64,000 bases of DNA, taken from NCBI GenBank assembly GCA_025331565.1, contig JAFREQ010000091.1:2156501-2220500 (forward strand). Direction: 5' to 3'. Under the pieces are notes generated by a model. It worked only from the letters and a program-made list of their open reading frames with translations, did no database searches and had not been told where the DNA came from. Positions 1 to 12,329 of the stretch are shown here, one piece after another. Origin of the DNA: Holacanthus passer. Taxonomy: Eukaryota; Chordata; Actinopteri; Pomacanthidae. Within the stretch, counting starts at the first letter, position 1. Each line of letters opens with the position of its first letter. A program made the translations under genes and the position numbers.

Positions 1-2052
1 CTTCATATGAGAGAAACATGTGTGTGTGTGTGTGTTCAAACTCCTAGTTTTACTTAAATAAAAAATTTTCTCCACCAAAAATGAAACAAGTGCTGTCTCG
101 AGTTTGTTAGTATTAATGGGACAAAAAGAGCTTGTCAGTGGTGTAGTGTGTAGGTAGGTTTTTATATATCAAGATAGAGAGATAAATAAATATAGAGATT
201 TCAATAAAATAAGGGGGTAAAAATCACTTTTGATGTGAATACACTGTATTATGATTTTAATTCTCACATTTATCTGCTACATTTGTTATTTTTTACAACC
301 TTTTTTTTTTAAATTTTTCATTATAGGTTCCTGGCAACTTTGTCAAATCAGCAAAATAAATGGTCAGACTTACACCTGAGTTGGTGCTGAACAAAAAGGA
401 TACCAATGTGAGGTCAAGACATTTGTTTGAGACAAAGACAAAATGAAAACGTATTTGAATCTAGCTCATGTCTGACCACCCTCTGCTCCACTGTAGCCTC
501 ATTTGAATCAAGGCTAACTCCCTGATACGGACCCTGGAGCAGCTGGAGCTGGTGTTACTTTTTCCTCTGGCTGGCTGAGAACATCAAACGTCAAATCAGT
601 CTCTTTTTGTTTTTCTGTCTTCGTCTTTAATCATAGCAGGCTGTACTCATGAGTCAGGAGAGACATGCAGTTCAGCGATGCCAACCTCCATCACAGTTGG
701 ATGGGCTTTTTATTAAAATGAAGCCATATTTATCAGAGAAAGTGACTGTTATGAGGAGGAATAACGTCTTTGATGCTCTGTGCCACTTTCACAACTTCCT
801 GTGTTTCCAGGGTAGGAAAGACAGGAAGTCATTTGGATGAGACAAAGATTAAATAAGGAAGCTTCTAAACCTCTCTCACTACCTCTCTTTCAATCACTCT
901 TTTGCTGTTGATCCCCTACATGGAGATCTTCTCACATCTCCTGTCTGTTCTCAAACACCTCTTTTCAATGACCACATACGTCCTTTTTCCTTTTCTCTGT
1001 TCCCCCAGTCTTGTCTCCTCCCTCCTCCTGTCTCAATCTCTCTGTGATTCTTTCATCATATAATAAGTAAATTTAACTCATCAGTGCTTGTCCTCCCCAG
1101 TACTCATCTACCTCCTCCCCCCAATGTGTGATCTTTCCTCACTTCCTTCAAAGAGACACATTATTGACTCCCTTATTGTTTTTTAATCATCCATATAATT
1201 GATGAAGGCAGTAATAGCGTCTCCCCTCCCAACTTTTAGTTTGAAAGTGTTACTGTGCTTTAAGGCGTAAAGGCAGGCTCTTGGCAACACTCCTTCAAAT
1301 AGTTTAGCATCTCCATTTCTGCTGACCACTTTACAAACTACATCATATGCTGTCATGTTTCAGATTTTTTTAATGTTCTGTATTTGTCCCATTTTCTATG
1401 TAGCCATTGTTTTCCATTCATTTTCACATTATATGAAAGTCTTTTTTTGTCATTCAAGGTTGCATTCTTTTTGTTGGACATATTCAGGACAAAAGAAAAT
1501 GTTTAACACGTGACAGTAAATGACATCAATAAAATGGCTGCATACGTTTTGTCAAAGTTGTGAAGTGATGCATTTCAGACTTTTAAAATCCTTCCACTTC
1601 ACTGTGATGGGCTGCAAAACTCAACCAAGAGCCTGTATACTGTTTGTCAAGGAAATGCATTTGTAGTAAAGGTGTGCTGACAAGGAGATACTACTTTGAC
1701 TTCCTATAAGCTGTCATTTCCTGGAAAACTGAATTTTAAAGTGTGATCTTATCCTGCACTAGTAGTTTTAGAATTATCCCTCACTGTGTGATGTCTCACC
1801 TCAAATTATGCCATATTAGTTGAATTTAAGTTTAAAAGAATTCTGCTCAGCAATCAGTAAATATATCATTGATGTTTGTTCTGACTTGTGTATCTATTTG
1901 GTCAAAAATCATAAGTAGCAAAAAACAAGTTTTATGTATTTTGCAATAACTGAGCCATATATTACTGTTTTATATGGGGTGTTAATTTTTAATACAAGGT
2001 ACAGTGTTCATTTATTTGTCATTCTGCTACACAGAGTTGTAAAAATAAACTA
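1..2052. other. Unique AT-rich noncoding DNA
   Basis: A short (TG)8 tract sits at 19-34. The rest is AT-rich, with a pyrimidine-rich patch at about 860-1150 of mixed CT-rich runs. I see no coding exon, RNA gene or recognisable mobile element. Reading frames here are short and interrupted, as expected by chance. Confidence 0.6.
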
Positions 2053-2830
2053 TTATTTATGAGGCAGTGGAGAGGATGAAATGAGGAGTCTCGCAGCCTG
2101 AGGAAAGAAGCCGCTCTGTAGTCTGGTGGAACAGCAGCAGATACTTCTGTATCTCTTGTCAGACGGTAGCAGGGTGAACAGACTGTTGCTGGGGTGGATA
2201 TTGTCTTTTAGTATCCTCGGTAGATGGGTACCAGTGATGTTCTGGCTGGTTTTAATCACCTGCTGAAGATCCCTCCTGTTCTTGGCCATGCACATGCCAG
2301 GCCAGTTTGTAATGTTTCCAGTCAGGATGCTTTCTATTTCTGCTTTGTTTGTAGAGAACTTATCACAGCAGTTTTGCCTTCTTAAGTTTCCTTTAGAAGC
2401 GCAGACTTTTCTTAGTTTTCTTTACCAGGGTGGAGATGTGAGATGACAGGCTCTTTGTGATGCTGATTCTTATGAACCTATAACTGTATATAACCTATAA
2501 CCACCTGCTCTGCCTCAAGCTCATTGATGCTGAGGGGTGTTTGTCTTTGCTTACTTTGTTCCTTAAATCAAAAATGAGCTCCTTGGTTTTGATGACATTG
2601 AGCAGTAGGTTGTTCTCTGTGCACCACCCTGCAAAGATTGTTAATTTCCTCCTGATTTCCTCCAGATATCCAGTTGCAGAGTGTGGTACTCACACCCAGA
2701 CTGCTAATTTTGCCAGTCAGTTTAACAATAACAATATGCTGATAGGTGTTGTTATTTTCAAGGTTTTTATCCTCTGTGAATCTGTTGGTGCTGAACACAA
2801 ACTGGCAAAGGTCAGGGGATGTTGAACCAC
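2053..2830 (-). mobile_element. Decayed LINE ORF2 fragment (CR1/L2/Rex1-like reverse transcriptase C-terminus)
   Basis: Read on the minus strand, this block carries in order the pieces of a fish non-LTR retrotransposon reverse transcriptase. Near 2800-2760 is FVFSTNRFTED. Near 2710-2680 is KISSLGVSTTLCNWI. Near 2620-2570 is a region reading TENNLLLNVIKTKEL once a frameshift is allowed. At 2295-2053 the C-terminal end has NRRDLQQVIKTSQNITG, then LPSDKRYRSI, then SGFFPQAARLL. These are hallmarks of the fish CR1/L2/Rex1 group. The catalytic YADD box between the second and third pieces is missing through deletion, and several frameshifts and stops break the rest, so it cannot be active. The 3' UTR expected just below 2053 is not visible. 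The clade within the CR1/L2/Rex1 group is uncertain. Confidence 0.85.
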
Positions 2831-5485
2831 AGGGTGACAGTCATTTAGACTAGATACTGCAGATGTTTTAGGTCCAGGGAACAGGTCCTGAAGCAGCTGG
2901 GAAGACTCTCCTCTCTACAGTGATATGTTATATATATATATGCCCTTATGAAAAATGTAAATACAGGCAGATTACGTTTCAGTATTTAATAAAGGTTTTC
3001 ATGCAAGAAATAATGCAATCCTCCCAAGTGACATGGTTTTGATTTACAAATGTTCAAACCATAAATCTTTCAGTGTATGCTGATACTCTCATGATAAGAA
3101 TCCTGATTAAATTCCCTTCATACTTCCACAATGAAACAGATGGCAGAACACTTTTTTCCTGCTTGATTTCACCACTGATGTTAAAATAAATAATTTATTA
3201 TTTAATATTACTGCTGGAAATTGCTTTACACTGCGTTATAATAACATACTTAGGCTAAGGTTAATTCCAATATTTTGACTTCAATAAGATCTTAATGGTG
3301 CAATGGTGTTTTGTTTTTAGATTTTTTTTTTCTTTTCTTTTTTTCCGTTTATTGTACATCTTCGCCATGGCTTAGTGGCAGTGACCTCACGAGAAGAAGT
3401 TCCTGGGGGCTTGAATCTTCGCACCAGTCCTTTTCTGTGGAGTTTGCATGTTAGCCAGTGTTTGCGTGTAGGTTTCCTACAGGTAATGTGATTTCCTACC
3501 ACAGTTCCTGAGCAGATAAAGGGTAACTGAATTGCCCCTGGCAGTGGCTGTGACTGTTTTTTAAAGGATAACTTGAATTGCCCCAGGCTGTGAGTATGAT
3601 TGTTTTTGTGTCTATGTGTGGCTGGTCCACAGTCAGTCTTGAACTGCCCCGGGTGTTTTTCAGTGAATGGATGGGTGAGTGGTTAACTGTGTCTTGCTGT
3701 AATAGCTCATGCATGTTCAGTCAACCTGCGATGTATGAATATATGAATACGCAAATATAAATAAATACATGCCCATATAAAGTCTGAACCTACCTACGTA
3801 TGTTAATTCAGTGATGTTTCAGCTGTCTTATCTTTTGAAGCCATTCAAGACTGTTTTCAACACACCGGAAAAAAAGCTTGCGTTCATACATTGTATTATC
3901 ATGCATAGCCTGTGTACAGGAACTATTTTTTTCCAGTACTGCCACTATCCTCGTTGTAAAGAAGCGAATACACAAAACTTAAAAACAAGCTAGTGCTGCA
4001 TAATGACACTATAAACTACCAAAGTGATTTTTGCATGATCAAGTTATCACAGGGAAACAAAGCATCTGTACATTTGTCATTCAAAATAGTGAATTATGAG
4101 TGCTGTATTAAATACAATTCAGAAAGCAGTGGTGGCTAACTGATGGAAAATGAGGCAAACCTACTGTAGAACACAGCAGAAGTTTCTGACTGGTAGAGTT
4201 GGCACAGCGGGAGTTTACACCAATGGACTTGAACACTGGTTATCGATATAACAAAGTATTTCACAAGGCCTACTTCAGTAAATAGTTTCTAGTCTACAAC
4301 CACAGCATGAGCCTTGCAAGCTGAATACCATTACGAGGACATGACGACACAATGTGCAGTATGTATGAGGAGCTAAGCTGCACGCTGCCATAGCTGTGGT
4401 ATTCTGATGTTAATTTACAACACTCAAAATAAACAGACCTCACCTTTTGAACACATGATGACAGAACTAGCAAATTGCAAACAACAGGGAAATAATCAAA
4501 CCAAGAACAGCCATTGGGTTTTGGTCTCTTGCTTCTGCCAGTCTGAAGACGAGACCTCGCTGTAGATTGCACTAAGCAGTCTCAATGGGGAGGCGACGCC
4601 CCCATTCTTGAAGTAAGTCTTGTCTTAAGTTATCTTCTCTTCCTGAATGATGTGACAAATTTAATATGCTTGACCATGAAAAAAAGTCACAGACAGTTTC
4701 TCAAGTTGTCAGCAGACTTCCCACCCACCTACATTTCTCCTCTGTGTATGTCCATGAGCATGTTTGGTGTATGTGTAAATCAGTGGTGCACACTTACACA
4801 GGCTGCGTGTAAAGTGTGTGAGTGTCTGCATGTGAGAATGTGATTGCATGTGTGTCGGTACATGCTCTACCAGGACGAGGACATTTGTGCAGATGGTGTG
4901 TTGGTGTTTGGATGGAGTCGGCCATGCTAATTCTGCTAAACATCATAAACAACTGATAATCCGTCAATCATCATTCATCAACGTGTTCTCCTGAGAAAAG
5001 TAGGAGATGGAGAAAATGAATAAATGAATGGTAGAACTGTGTAACAAGAAGGCAGGGAGATGCAGCACATAGTGATATGTAATAAAGTGGTCGACAATTT
5101 TGTGGCATTTTCAGGAGAAGCTTGTCTGCATATACTAAGTAAATAAACAAAAAATCATTCAATATTTGAATACGAAATAATGTCATATATATAACATTAG
5201 GGATATTTAGACACAAATAATAAAATATTTTTTGTTGAGTCTTTATTTCTAACTATGCCATGATTGCTTCTTTAGGTCTTTTGCCCACTATTTTCTGGCT
5301 GGCTTCAAGAAAACAAAATTCAATAAAAAATACAGATCACAAAATAGGGTTACCTCCACAACTCTTAAGAATATACTAATAAAATACACAAAATATGGCA
5401 AAAATGTATCAAGATACATTAAATACTGGACCATTCACCCGTTGACAGAGAGTTCTTTGTGATATGAAAGACACCTCTTTGGACT
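2831..5485. other. Noncoding DNA, nothing assigned
   Basis: AT-rich sequence with a short TATATATA run near 2931, T-rich runs near 3318-3345, and TG-rich text near 4790-4860. The short open frames have no family resemblance. I see no gene here. Confidence 0.55.
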
Positions 5486-5489
5486 GACT

Positions 5490-5950
5490 CCCCGTTGCCG
5501 ACCCTGCCTGTTACCTATGGACCTGCTCACCTGTAAGTTTGAAACCCACTTCTGTTTCCTGTCCCCAGTTACTAGAGTCTGCCTCAGCGTCCCTGGTTTT
5601 CTCTGCCTGTCCTCATGGTTGTTGGCGTCTGCCAGCAGAGTCCCCCACCTGTCTTATCCTCACATGGCCCTGGTTTGTCGTGCTGTCTACCCCCGTTTGA
5701 TGATCTCTTACGAGCGAGAGTTACCTGTTTAGACTTTGTCTCCTGCCTGCTCCCCCCGGGACTGCGAACTGAGTTGTGAGAGCGCTTCCATCGCACCTTC
5801 GCACTGCTTATACGGGTCAGCCCAGTTACTACTTACCTTCACTGTCTGTGGGATTAGTAATAAAGGTGCTATCCATCTTATTCAGTGTTGCTGTGTGATG
5901 CTGTTGAGTCCTACTGCACCCGTTTCACATTGCTCTCCTTGCAAGTCAAT
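5490..5950 (+). mobile_element. LTR-like block (possible solo LTR of a fish retrotransposon)
   Basis: This stretch is much richer in C and G than its flanks. It shows the arrangement common in LTRs of fish Ty3/Gypsy-type elements: a long CCTG/CTGCC-rich body, a polyadenylation signal AATAAA at about 5860-5865 inside 'gtaataaaggtgctatcc', and then a short GT-rich tail with TGCTGTGTG. No gag or pol coding remnant is adjacent, so a solo LTR or another nonautonomous unit would fit. I could not place TG...CA ends or target-site duplications. An old GC-rich 3' exon is an alternative. Confidence 0.4.
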
Positions 5951-8140
5951 CTAGCCGACTGGGAGTCAGAGATCTTGGGAGATCTCATCCAATCAGCTTT
6001 TTGAGCCTCTGGAATATTTGATGGTCTCTTTACCTGTCCCCCCATGGCTGTCCAATTAGTTTGACAGTTCAGATCACCTTGCTTTTTACTAGCGTCTCTG
6101 TAATCTGGTTAGCACGTACCCTGTTGTGTTACACTGAATGCTAATTGATTGAAATTCAAATGGGTTCTTTAATTTGTGCATCATGTTGAGATCCACACAG
6201 TTGTTATTTGTGCTGTCACCTGGAAGCTTGAGGCTATCCTTGTCCTTTTAGTTTTCTATGAGGAATACTAGCATTGCCACAAAGCCAAGAAAAAGTATGA
6301 CAATATAAGTTTGAACAAGCAGTTTTGTTTTTTTTATTTAGATTTTTGTGTATTAATGCACTGTGTCAAGCAAATATTGCTGATTTGTGCTAATAAACTT
6401 AAACCACTCAACATTTTCACTTTTTGAAGTAGCAAGATTTATTATCAGTAACTAAAAACTAAGACTAAATTCAAAGAAGAGAAGGAAACTTCGTCTTAAA
6501 GTAGAGCTTATACTTTATTTATTAGTGTATGGGTGCAGCCCTGGATTCAATAATGAGTGTGGTCATGTTTCTCCCACAGAGAAACATCTGAACCATCTCT
6601 TTTTTTTAACCACCTTCCTCCAGGATGTTGCCGTAAATTAGATCTAGATATCAGTCAACTTTCTATAGCTGGCATGGCTATAAATACTGCTCACAGACAC
6701 AGACAGCCACGTCTCCTACCTATTATTTATCATTTCGCTCTCACTGATTCTGTGTGTGAAAGAAGCAAGTGGAAGGGAGGTAGAAAGGAGGAAGTGAAAG
6801 CCAATAAAATAAAATAAAAGAGGGGCCTTGGGAGAGAAAACATACAGTGCATAGCCCGCAGGCAGCAAACACACGTTCCAAGAATTTTAAAAGATAGTAG
6901 ACAGACAGTTCCCAGGAACCCAGGAAATAAAAAGGAACGAGGAAAGAAATGAGGTAGGAAGCTGCAACTCCTCATGATCGCCAGCACAAATACAGGAGAT
7001 CGCTCGAGAGTGTGAGAGCTGCCCTGTGTTACATATTGGACATGTTGTCATATGAACAGATGTGTGGATGCATAAATCATTTGCTAATCCTTGTCTAATT
7101 TAGAGCTTAAGAGAAAATAATAATAATAATATTAATGAAAGGACTTTTTTTTGGACTACAATCAAAACTGTTTATTCAATATATATGTGTTTTAGAGGCC
7201 TTCAACAAAGACCATTTCCCATAAGGCTTAAACAGGCAAGAGTTAAACATCACGGCTCAACAGAGGGGTCGAGTCATGACCGTGTCAAGGGCTCGAAGCT
7301 CAAGTGTCTGGGATAACTGCAGAACAAGGAGGACTGAACTCTGTACGAGGTTTTAGATAGCAGAACTTCCAACTAAAAAATTGGGGAAAAAAGGGCATTT
7401 TGAAGAGGGCATTGACAAATTTAATGGATATGGGTGAAAGCAAGTTACAATGACCTAAGTACATGCCCAAAAAAAGAAAATCTGAAAATGATCTGATTGG
7501 TATAATTGCATTTAAATTAAAGCTGCAATAATCAAATCAGTCCCACAAATGCTATTGTCATCTACTTTGTGGTGGAGACCAAATTAGAGTTGAAATGAGA
7601 GAAAGAGAGTGAACATTACACTGCAAACTGCAAATAAATGCTAATGTGACTCCATGTCTACTGGATGTGTAAACAGGTAGCTTTTTGTTCGTCATATGTC
7701 AACATTGTGTCTTCATTTTGTTCTATTGTCCCACAAGTGCCAAACAGTAATTAATGCAGCTTTTTGTTTCTCCTAAATCTCACCTGACCTTTAATTTACA
7801 TAATTTGTATAATTAACCAAAGGTTTCAACACCAGCTTCAGACATGCAGTTAAAAAAACCATTCATCTTACACATCTGACTATGTGTAAGTAGAAATCAA
7901 GTAAAATTCAACACTTATTAAAGTGTCTCTGTATAACTGCAGTGGAAAAGCTCACACTTGTCCAGCTGTGCGTGAGCAGGACGAATACCTCATGTGGTCT
8001 CAATTAGAGGTGATGAAGTTCTCTGGTGGACGTTCCATATAAAATCTTGCCCATAATGCAACTTTAAGATAGATAATAACGTTAACTTTAATCTATCAGT
8101 AAGTCAAATGTAGCTAAAGCAGAGTACATATCGACCCAGG
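5951..8140. other. Noncoding DNA, nothing assigned
   Basis: AT-rich sequence with a short (AAT)n near 7121 and no coding signal. A CpG-bearing patch at 7245-7350 was examined and shows no open frame or repeat identity that I can name. Confidence 0.55.
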
Positions 8141-8363
8141 TCACATTTGGCAAGACAGAGGGAGCGACAGATAACAGTTACACATGAGGTCAGTGACATT
8201 TTGCTGCAGAGGAGGAGCAGCAGCATCGCTCGCACTTATTGACTGCTTCTGATGTATGAACAGTCCGGGGAATTTGTTCTCCGGCCGTCCCTCGAGGAGG
8301 AAAGTCACTGACACGTTAGCAATGATTGCATCCTCGTAGATGACCTGGCAAAGAGAGGACGAC
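8141..8363 (-). CDS. Candidate terminal exon, unknown product
   Basis: The minus strand has a strong acceptor-like sequence: a CT-rich run ending in ACCGCAG just before 8363, and a second possible acceptor, TTTGCCAG, before 8344. From there a frame stays open to a TGA at 8141. The predicted peptide includes VIYEDAIIANVSVTFLL and EGRPENKFPGLF. By hand count about 57% of third codon positions are G or C, clearly above this AT-rich neighbourhood. I do not recognise a family. No plausible donor ends the block before the stop, so it would be a last exon. No neighbouring exon of the same gene was found, and a frame of about 70 codons can arise by chance. Confidence 0.25.
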
Positions 8364-8479
8364 CTGCGGTACACAGGGAGAGGGAGAAAGATCCATCTGA
8401 AAATCTGTCAAACGTGCACACATCGCTAAGCCTGACTACCACAAACGGCACCCTTTCTATTAATTCTCGTGTCTTTAGT

Positions 8480-8840
8480 GTGCTCTGAAGCTACTGCTGA
8501 GCTCCAGCAATCAATAGAAAGCTATAATACTGAGTACGACAGCAATTATTAAAGGTCACTGTCATAGAATTATCTCCAAATTAGGTTCATTGTCTTATTG
8601 GTGTGCTTAGATTTTAGATGGCTTCATTGGTACCCATTTAACAGGCATGTTACAGAGATCTAGTGCTGGCTGTGGCCCTCTAATCAAATCAATGCAGTAA
8701 ATTAGATATTGCAAGCAGACAGCTATTTTGGAAGAAAAATGTTTTCATCCTAATCAGCAACTAGTGTTTACCTTGTTAAGCCAATTACACAGTAATTAAT
8801 TAGACCTTTCTACTCACTTCAGGCAAATATCAGACCAATA
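8480..8840. promoter_or_regulatory. Candidate conserved noncoding element
   Basis: Low-repeat AT-rich sequence with dense homeodomain-type cores (TAATTA in 'cagtaattaattagacc' near 8790, CAATTA, CAATTATTAAAGG) and no CpG or frame structure. This texture is typical of vertebrate enhancer-like conserved elements. It is an impression from composition only; no alignment was possible. Confidence 0.2.
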
Positions 8841-9219
8841 AATCAGCTCCATTTATGCCTTTCATTGTCTCATGCTTAACAAGTAACGTTACACTGAATC
8901 CACATTTTGTAATTAGTAAATTATATGTACACTCAACTGTGCTTTGCTTTATTGTGCAATCAATTGATTGGGGCAATAGTAGGTATTTGCCTTCTTCCAG
9001 AGAGAAATCTGTAATGTTGGCCAGTGCTCCATGTGACCATCCTAACCACCTCATCCCCCTGATGTATAAAAACTGAAATTAACTACCAGTGCTACGGAGA
9101 GTATGAAGTAGTTATACTTGTAGATGTTGTAGCACTAAGCCAGTTTACAGTGTTTGACAGTTTTGCATCCATTCATTTGTGCCATTGATGTTTTTTAGAG
9201 AACCTGATATCACATTCAA
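8841..9219. other. Noncoding DNA, nothing assigned
   Basis: Opposing 74-codon frames overlap here on both strands. Neither has a recognisable domain, and mutual overlap of that kind argues for chance openness. Confidence 0.5.
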
Positions 9220-9360
9220 ATATGGTGCCCCATTCATTCCTATGACGGTTGCTCGCTGGAGGCACACACCGAGCAAGGCCTCCACCTGCTCCAGCGATGT
9301 TGGGCCTGTCGGGCTTGTGAGCACGTCCTTCTCTGACCAGGGTGGTTGAGAGCACGCCTG
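9220..9360. other. GC-richer island, possible repeat fragment
   Basis: A sharply bounded block about 140 bp long with several CpGs (for example GACGGTTGCTCGC and CCAGCGATG). It contrasts with the AT-rich flanks. A 60-codon frame crosses it on the minus strand but resembles no family I know. The phrase 'ccattcattcctatg' resembles text I associate with dispersed fish repeats, so an old mobile-element fragment is the first guess. Confidence 0.3.
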
Positions 9361-11329
9361 ATAAAAAATATTTACTGATACATCTCTATGAGTCTTTTCA
9401 CATTTGATAATGGCCCTAATGGATTTCTGTTTGGCTTTCTGAAGACAAGTGAGGTAAGTAAAGAACAGCCATTTAACTGTGCTAATGGGAACAACCCAAA
9501 CAAGATAATATATTCATATACATATTCTTCATGATGGCTTATGTGCTCTTTAGTTAAATATACATGTTGCATGACTTGTGTTTTAACTATTTACATTTGA
9601 GCAAACTTACATTGCAATCAACCACTGGCAGTGATACTCAACTGACAAAATCTGGCTCACTGACCATTTTCTAATTCACAATGAAAAACTGACTCGCGCT
9701 GAGAATTTTATTTGTGTATGTTTGTTTACACCAATTAGTCAGGGCTGTACAGAGGGACAGATATGCCCGTTCTGTATGATGGGATAAATTAGGCTGTTAG
9801 TAACAGAGAGAGGGGCTGATCTTTGCGTGACGGCCTTTCAGGCTTTGCAAAGTGCAGCAGGATCAGACGGTGAGCTTTGAGGGGAAGACAACTATTAGCT
9901 GAGGAGGAGCAAAATCCACACTGAAATGAGGATAATTCTGATCCTATAAATGTGGATTTCACACCAAAATATCCTATTCATTCTGTCCCTTGTAGGAGCA
10001 GTTTGTGTTTATGGTTTATGTTCATGAAATATTCCAACATTTGAGAGGTTGCATGATGGAAGAGGTTATAAACTCTTTCTAATGTAACCATTTACAACTG
10101 AAATGCAGTCGCAGCTATTAGATGCAGTAAAATATCTGATTTATCATATAGGCCTAATGTCAATCCATGTACCAAGTTCAGTTGATAGGTTTGATTAATG
10201 TAATGATGTTCAATGTTTATTCATTTTATCTGATAAATGTTATTAATGTTTGTTTACTAGCTGAACTGAGTTCTGAACGATTAAGAGAGAAGACAATGAG
10301 CCAATCACAAAACACGATTCAGTTTTTAAACGGACCCATGTTTACTTTTGCTGGGACATTTTCAATACTACACACATCATACACGTTCACAGTAGCATTG
10401 ATAAAGGCTTATTCAGAGCATTGATGGAAATATCTCAGTTTGTATTGGATGAGGTGAATGTGTGTTTCTTTAATATTAGCTTGTGCATGTGAGGTCAGGA
10501 GGTCATGGTACTTTCTTAAGAATCATGTCTGCAGTGTTAATGGTTGCCAGGGAAACAGTGAATAGGACAATTAAATATGCATCAATGGACAGAGGCAGAG
10601 TGTCTTCATATGATTGTCAGTCTCTCTGGCCTTGGTCACACTGTGTTCTGGACAGGAGCGATTCATACGGTTTGTACAGGCAGAGGGTTTCTGCTTTGAC
10701 TTCTCCTTGCTGGGTCAAGTCTAAAAGGCTATTTACTGTGTTTATTTTCCCAAGGCAGCTTTTTGCAAGTGTTTCTCAGTACATGGAGCATGCACGAGCT
10801 TGGCTTTAGACAGCTCCATCTGTGATCACTGCTATTTTAGCTCAGAGATAGAAAAGACAAATAAGCAATGTTCAGAATTTCTTCTCACACTTGGGTTTTG
10901 GATTTGTGTGCATCACAGGGTTTTGTGCCAGCTAAGAGCCACTTTCCTCAGGCACATGGGCTCAGAAAGCTTTTCTTTCACCTTTGTCCATTTGCAATTT
11001 TGTTGACTCTCCATGAGCCTGACTTTTTCCATTCGAACCCACCCAGTCAAAAGTGAAAGAAAGAGGCTACTTCCTTGGCCATATCAAGTGATACAAGCAT
11101 CACAAGATCACAATGAAAAACTTCTGCCATTGAATTATAGAAACAAACCTGTATTATACATTTCTATTCCAATAATCCTGCTGTCATGTATTCAGTCTTT
11201 TCACATCTGTATAGTCACACTTTTACAGATTCCAGCTGTCTGTGCTTTCTGTTTAATTAAGTGATTCTGGGTTTTTTTTACCAAAAATCCAGCTCCTGTG
11301 GTAGCAGGAGACTAAGTAAGGTAGTTTAG
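9361..11329. other. Noncoding DNA, nothing assigned
   Basis: AT-rich sequence. A 108-codon frame at 10483-10809 and shorter overlapping ones have ordinary composition and no domain. I see no splice-bounded exon or mobile element. Confidence 0.55.
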
Positions 11330-11690
11330 ACATACTTATCTGCAGCCACGTCCTGGAGATGGGACACATAATGCCTCCAGGGTTGCTGCTCTGCCTGAGG
11401 GTTTCCTCCTGAAGCAAAGGTGCGGCAGTTCTACCCTGCATCTTTCCAAATGTCCCTAAATGTCTCTGAAGGTGAGCCCAGACAGTCTGCAAAGGAGACT
11501 TATGTCGGTCGCTTGATCTCATTGTTTTGGCCATTACCAAAAGCTCATGAGGGTTGGAACGTGGATCAGCTGGTAAATTGAGACCTTTGCCTTTGGGCTC
11601 AGCTCCCTCTTTACCAATGTAACACCAATGTCTGCACCAGTCCACTCCATGTCCAGGTCCATTGTGTCCCCACTCATGACCCAAACATAT
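11330..11690 (-). mobile_element. Decayed RTE/Rex3-type LINE fragment
   Basis: The minus-strand translation shows the 3' part of an RTE-clade reverse transcriptase. A KYLG-type start has decayed to FKYVWVMSGD at about 11685. It is followed by VKRELSPKAKVSIYQLIHVP near 11605-11545, then LCRLSGLTFRDI near 11500-11455, and PWRHYVSHL near 11370-11345 after a frameshift. Fish Rex3-like elements carry the same order: VVKRELSxKAKLSIYRS, a WVMTE region, FLRRVAGLSLRD and RWRDYVS. Stops and frameshifts interrupt it, and a 143-codon open frame crossing 11253-11684 is partly in the wrong frame. It is inactive. Confidence 0.75.
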
Positions 11691-12082
11691 TTAAACTCTA
11701 TTTGCAGCTATCATTAGCTAGCATTAGCAGTAGTGCTTGTAATATTCCTATACTTTGTATTCTTGAGGTAATATATTTAAAATGGTTCATGTTAAATCCT
11801 GTTAAATATTAAAACAAAAAAGACTGTAATAAACATGTTCCTGCATTAGGTAGTGAAATGAAGGAATTATGGGTAGTGCTCAGTGGAATGGAAGATTTGC
11901 CAGTGAGGTAACAAGCTTTGGGAGGTTGCGGACAAAAATAATGTAAACTAATGAAGCACGTAGAACTTAAACTGGTTTAATCTGATTGATTTGTTTTAGG
12001 GTAAGTTCGTCATGGTTTTGTTTATTTATCAAGTTGACCATTGAAAACCTTCCTCCTCACAACCAGGTGGTACACAACCATA

Positions 12083-12119
<37 letters not shown>

Positions 12120-12329
12120 CATGGAGTGCACCAGTTGGAAAATACAGGGCAAGAAATCAGCATCCTTCACTGACAAACACAGAAAGCAAAAAAGTGACAC
12201 CGGCTCTTTAATCTTCTTGTCAACCTTCCCAAGAATGTCATGAATACAAGTGGGCACACGAGCACACACTTTGTTTCTGTGAGTCCAAGTGTTATATCAC
12301 TTTATTTTTTAGTGTGAGGATGAATCGGG
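11691..12329. other. Noncoding DNA with a microsatellite
   Basis: AT-rich sequence holding the (TG)n tract at 12085-12117. Nothing else is recognisable. Confidence 0.55.
12085..12117. repeat. (TG)n microsatellite
   Basis: About 16 uninterrupted TG units. The open frames crossing it on both strands are low-complexity artefacts. Confidence 0.97.
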
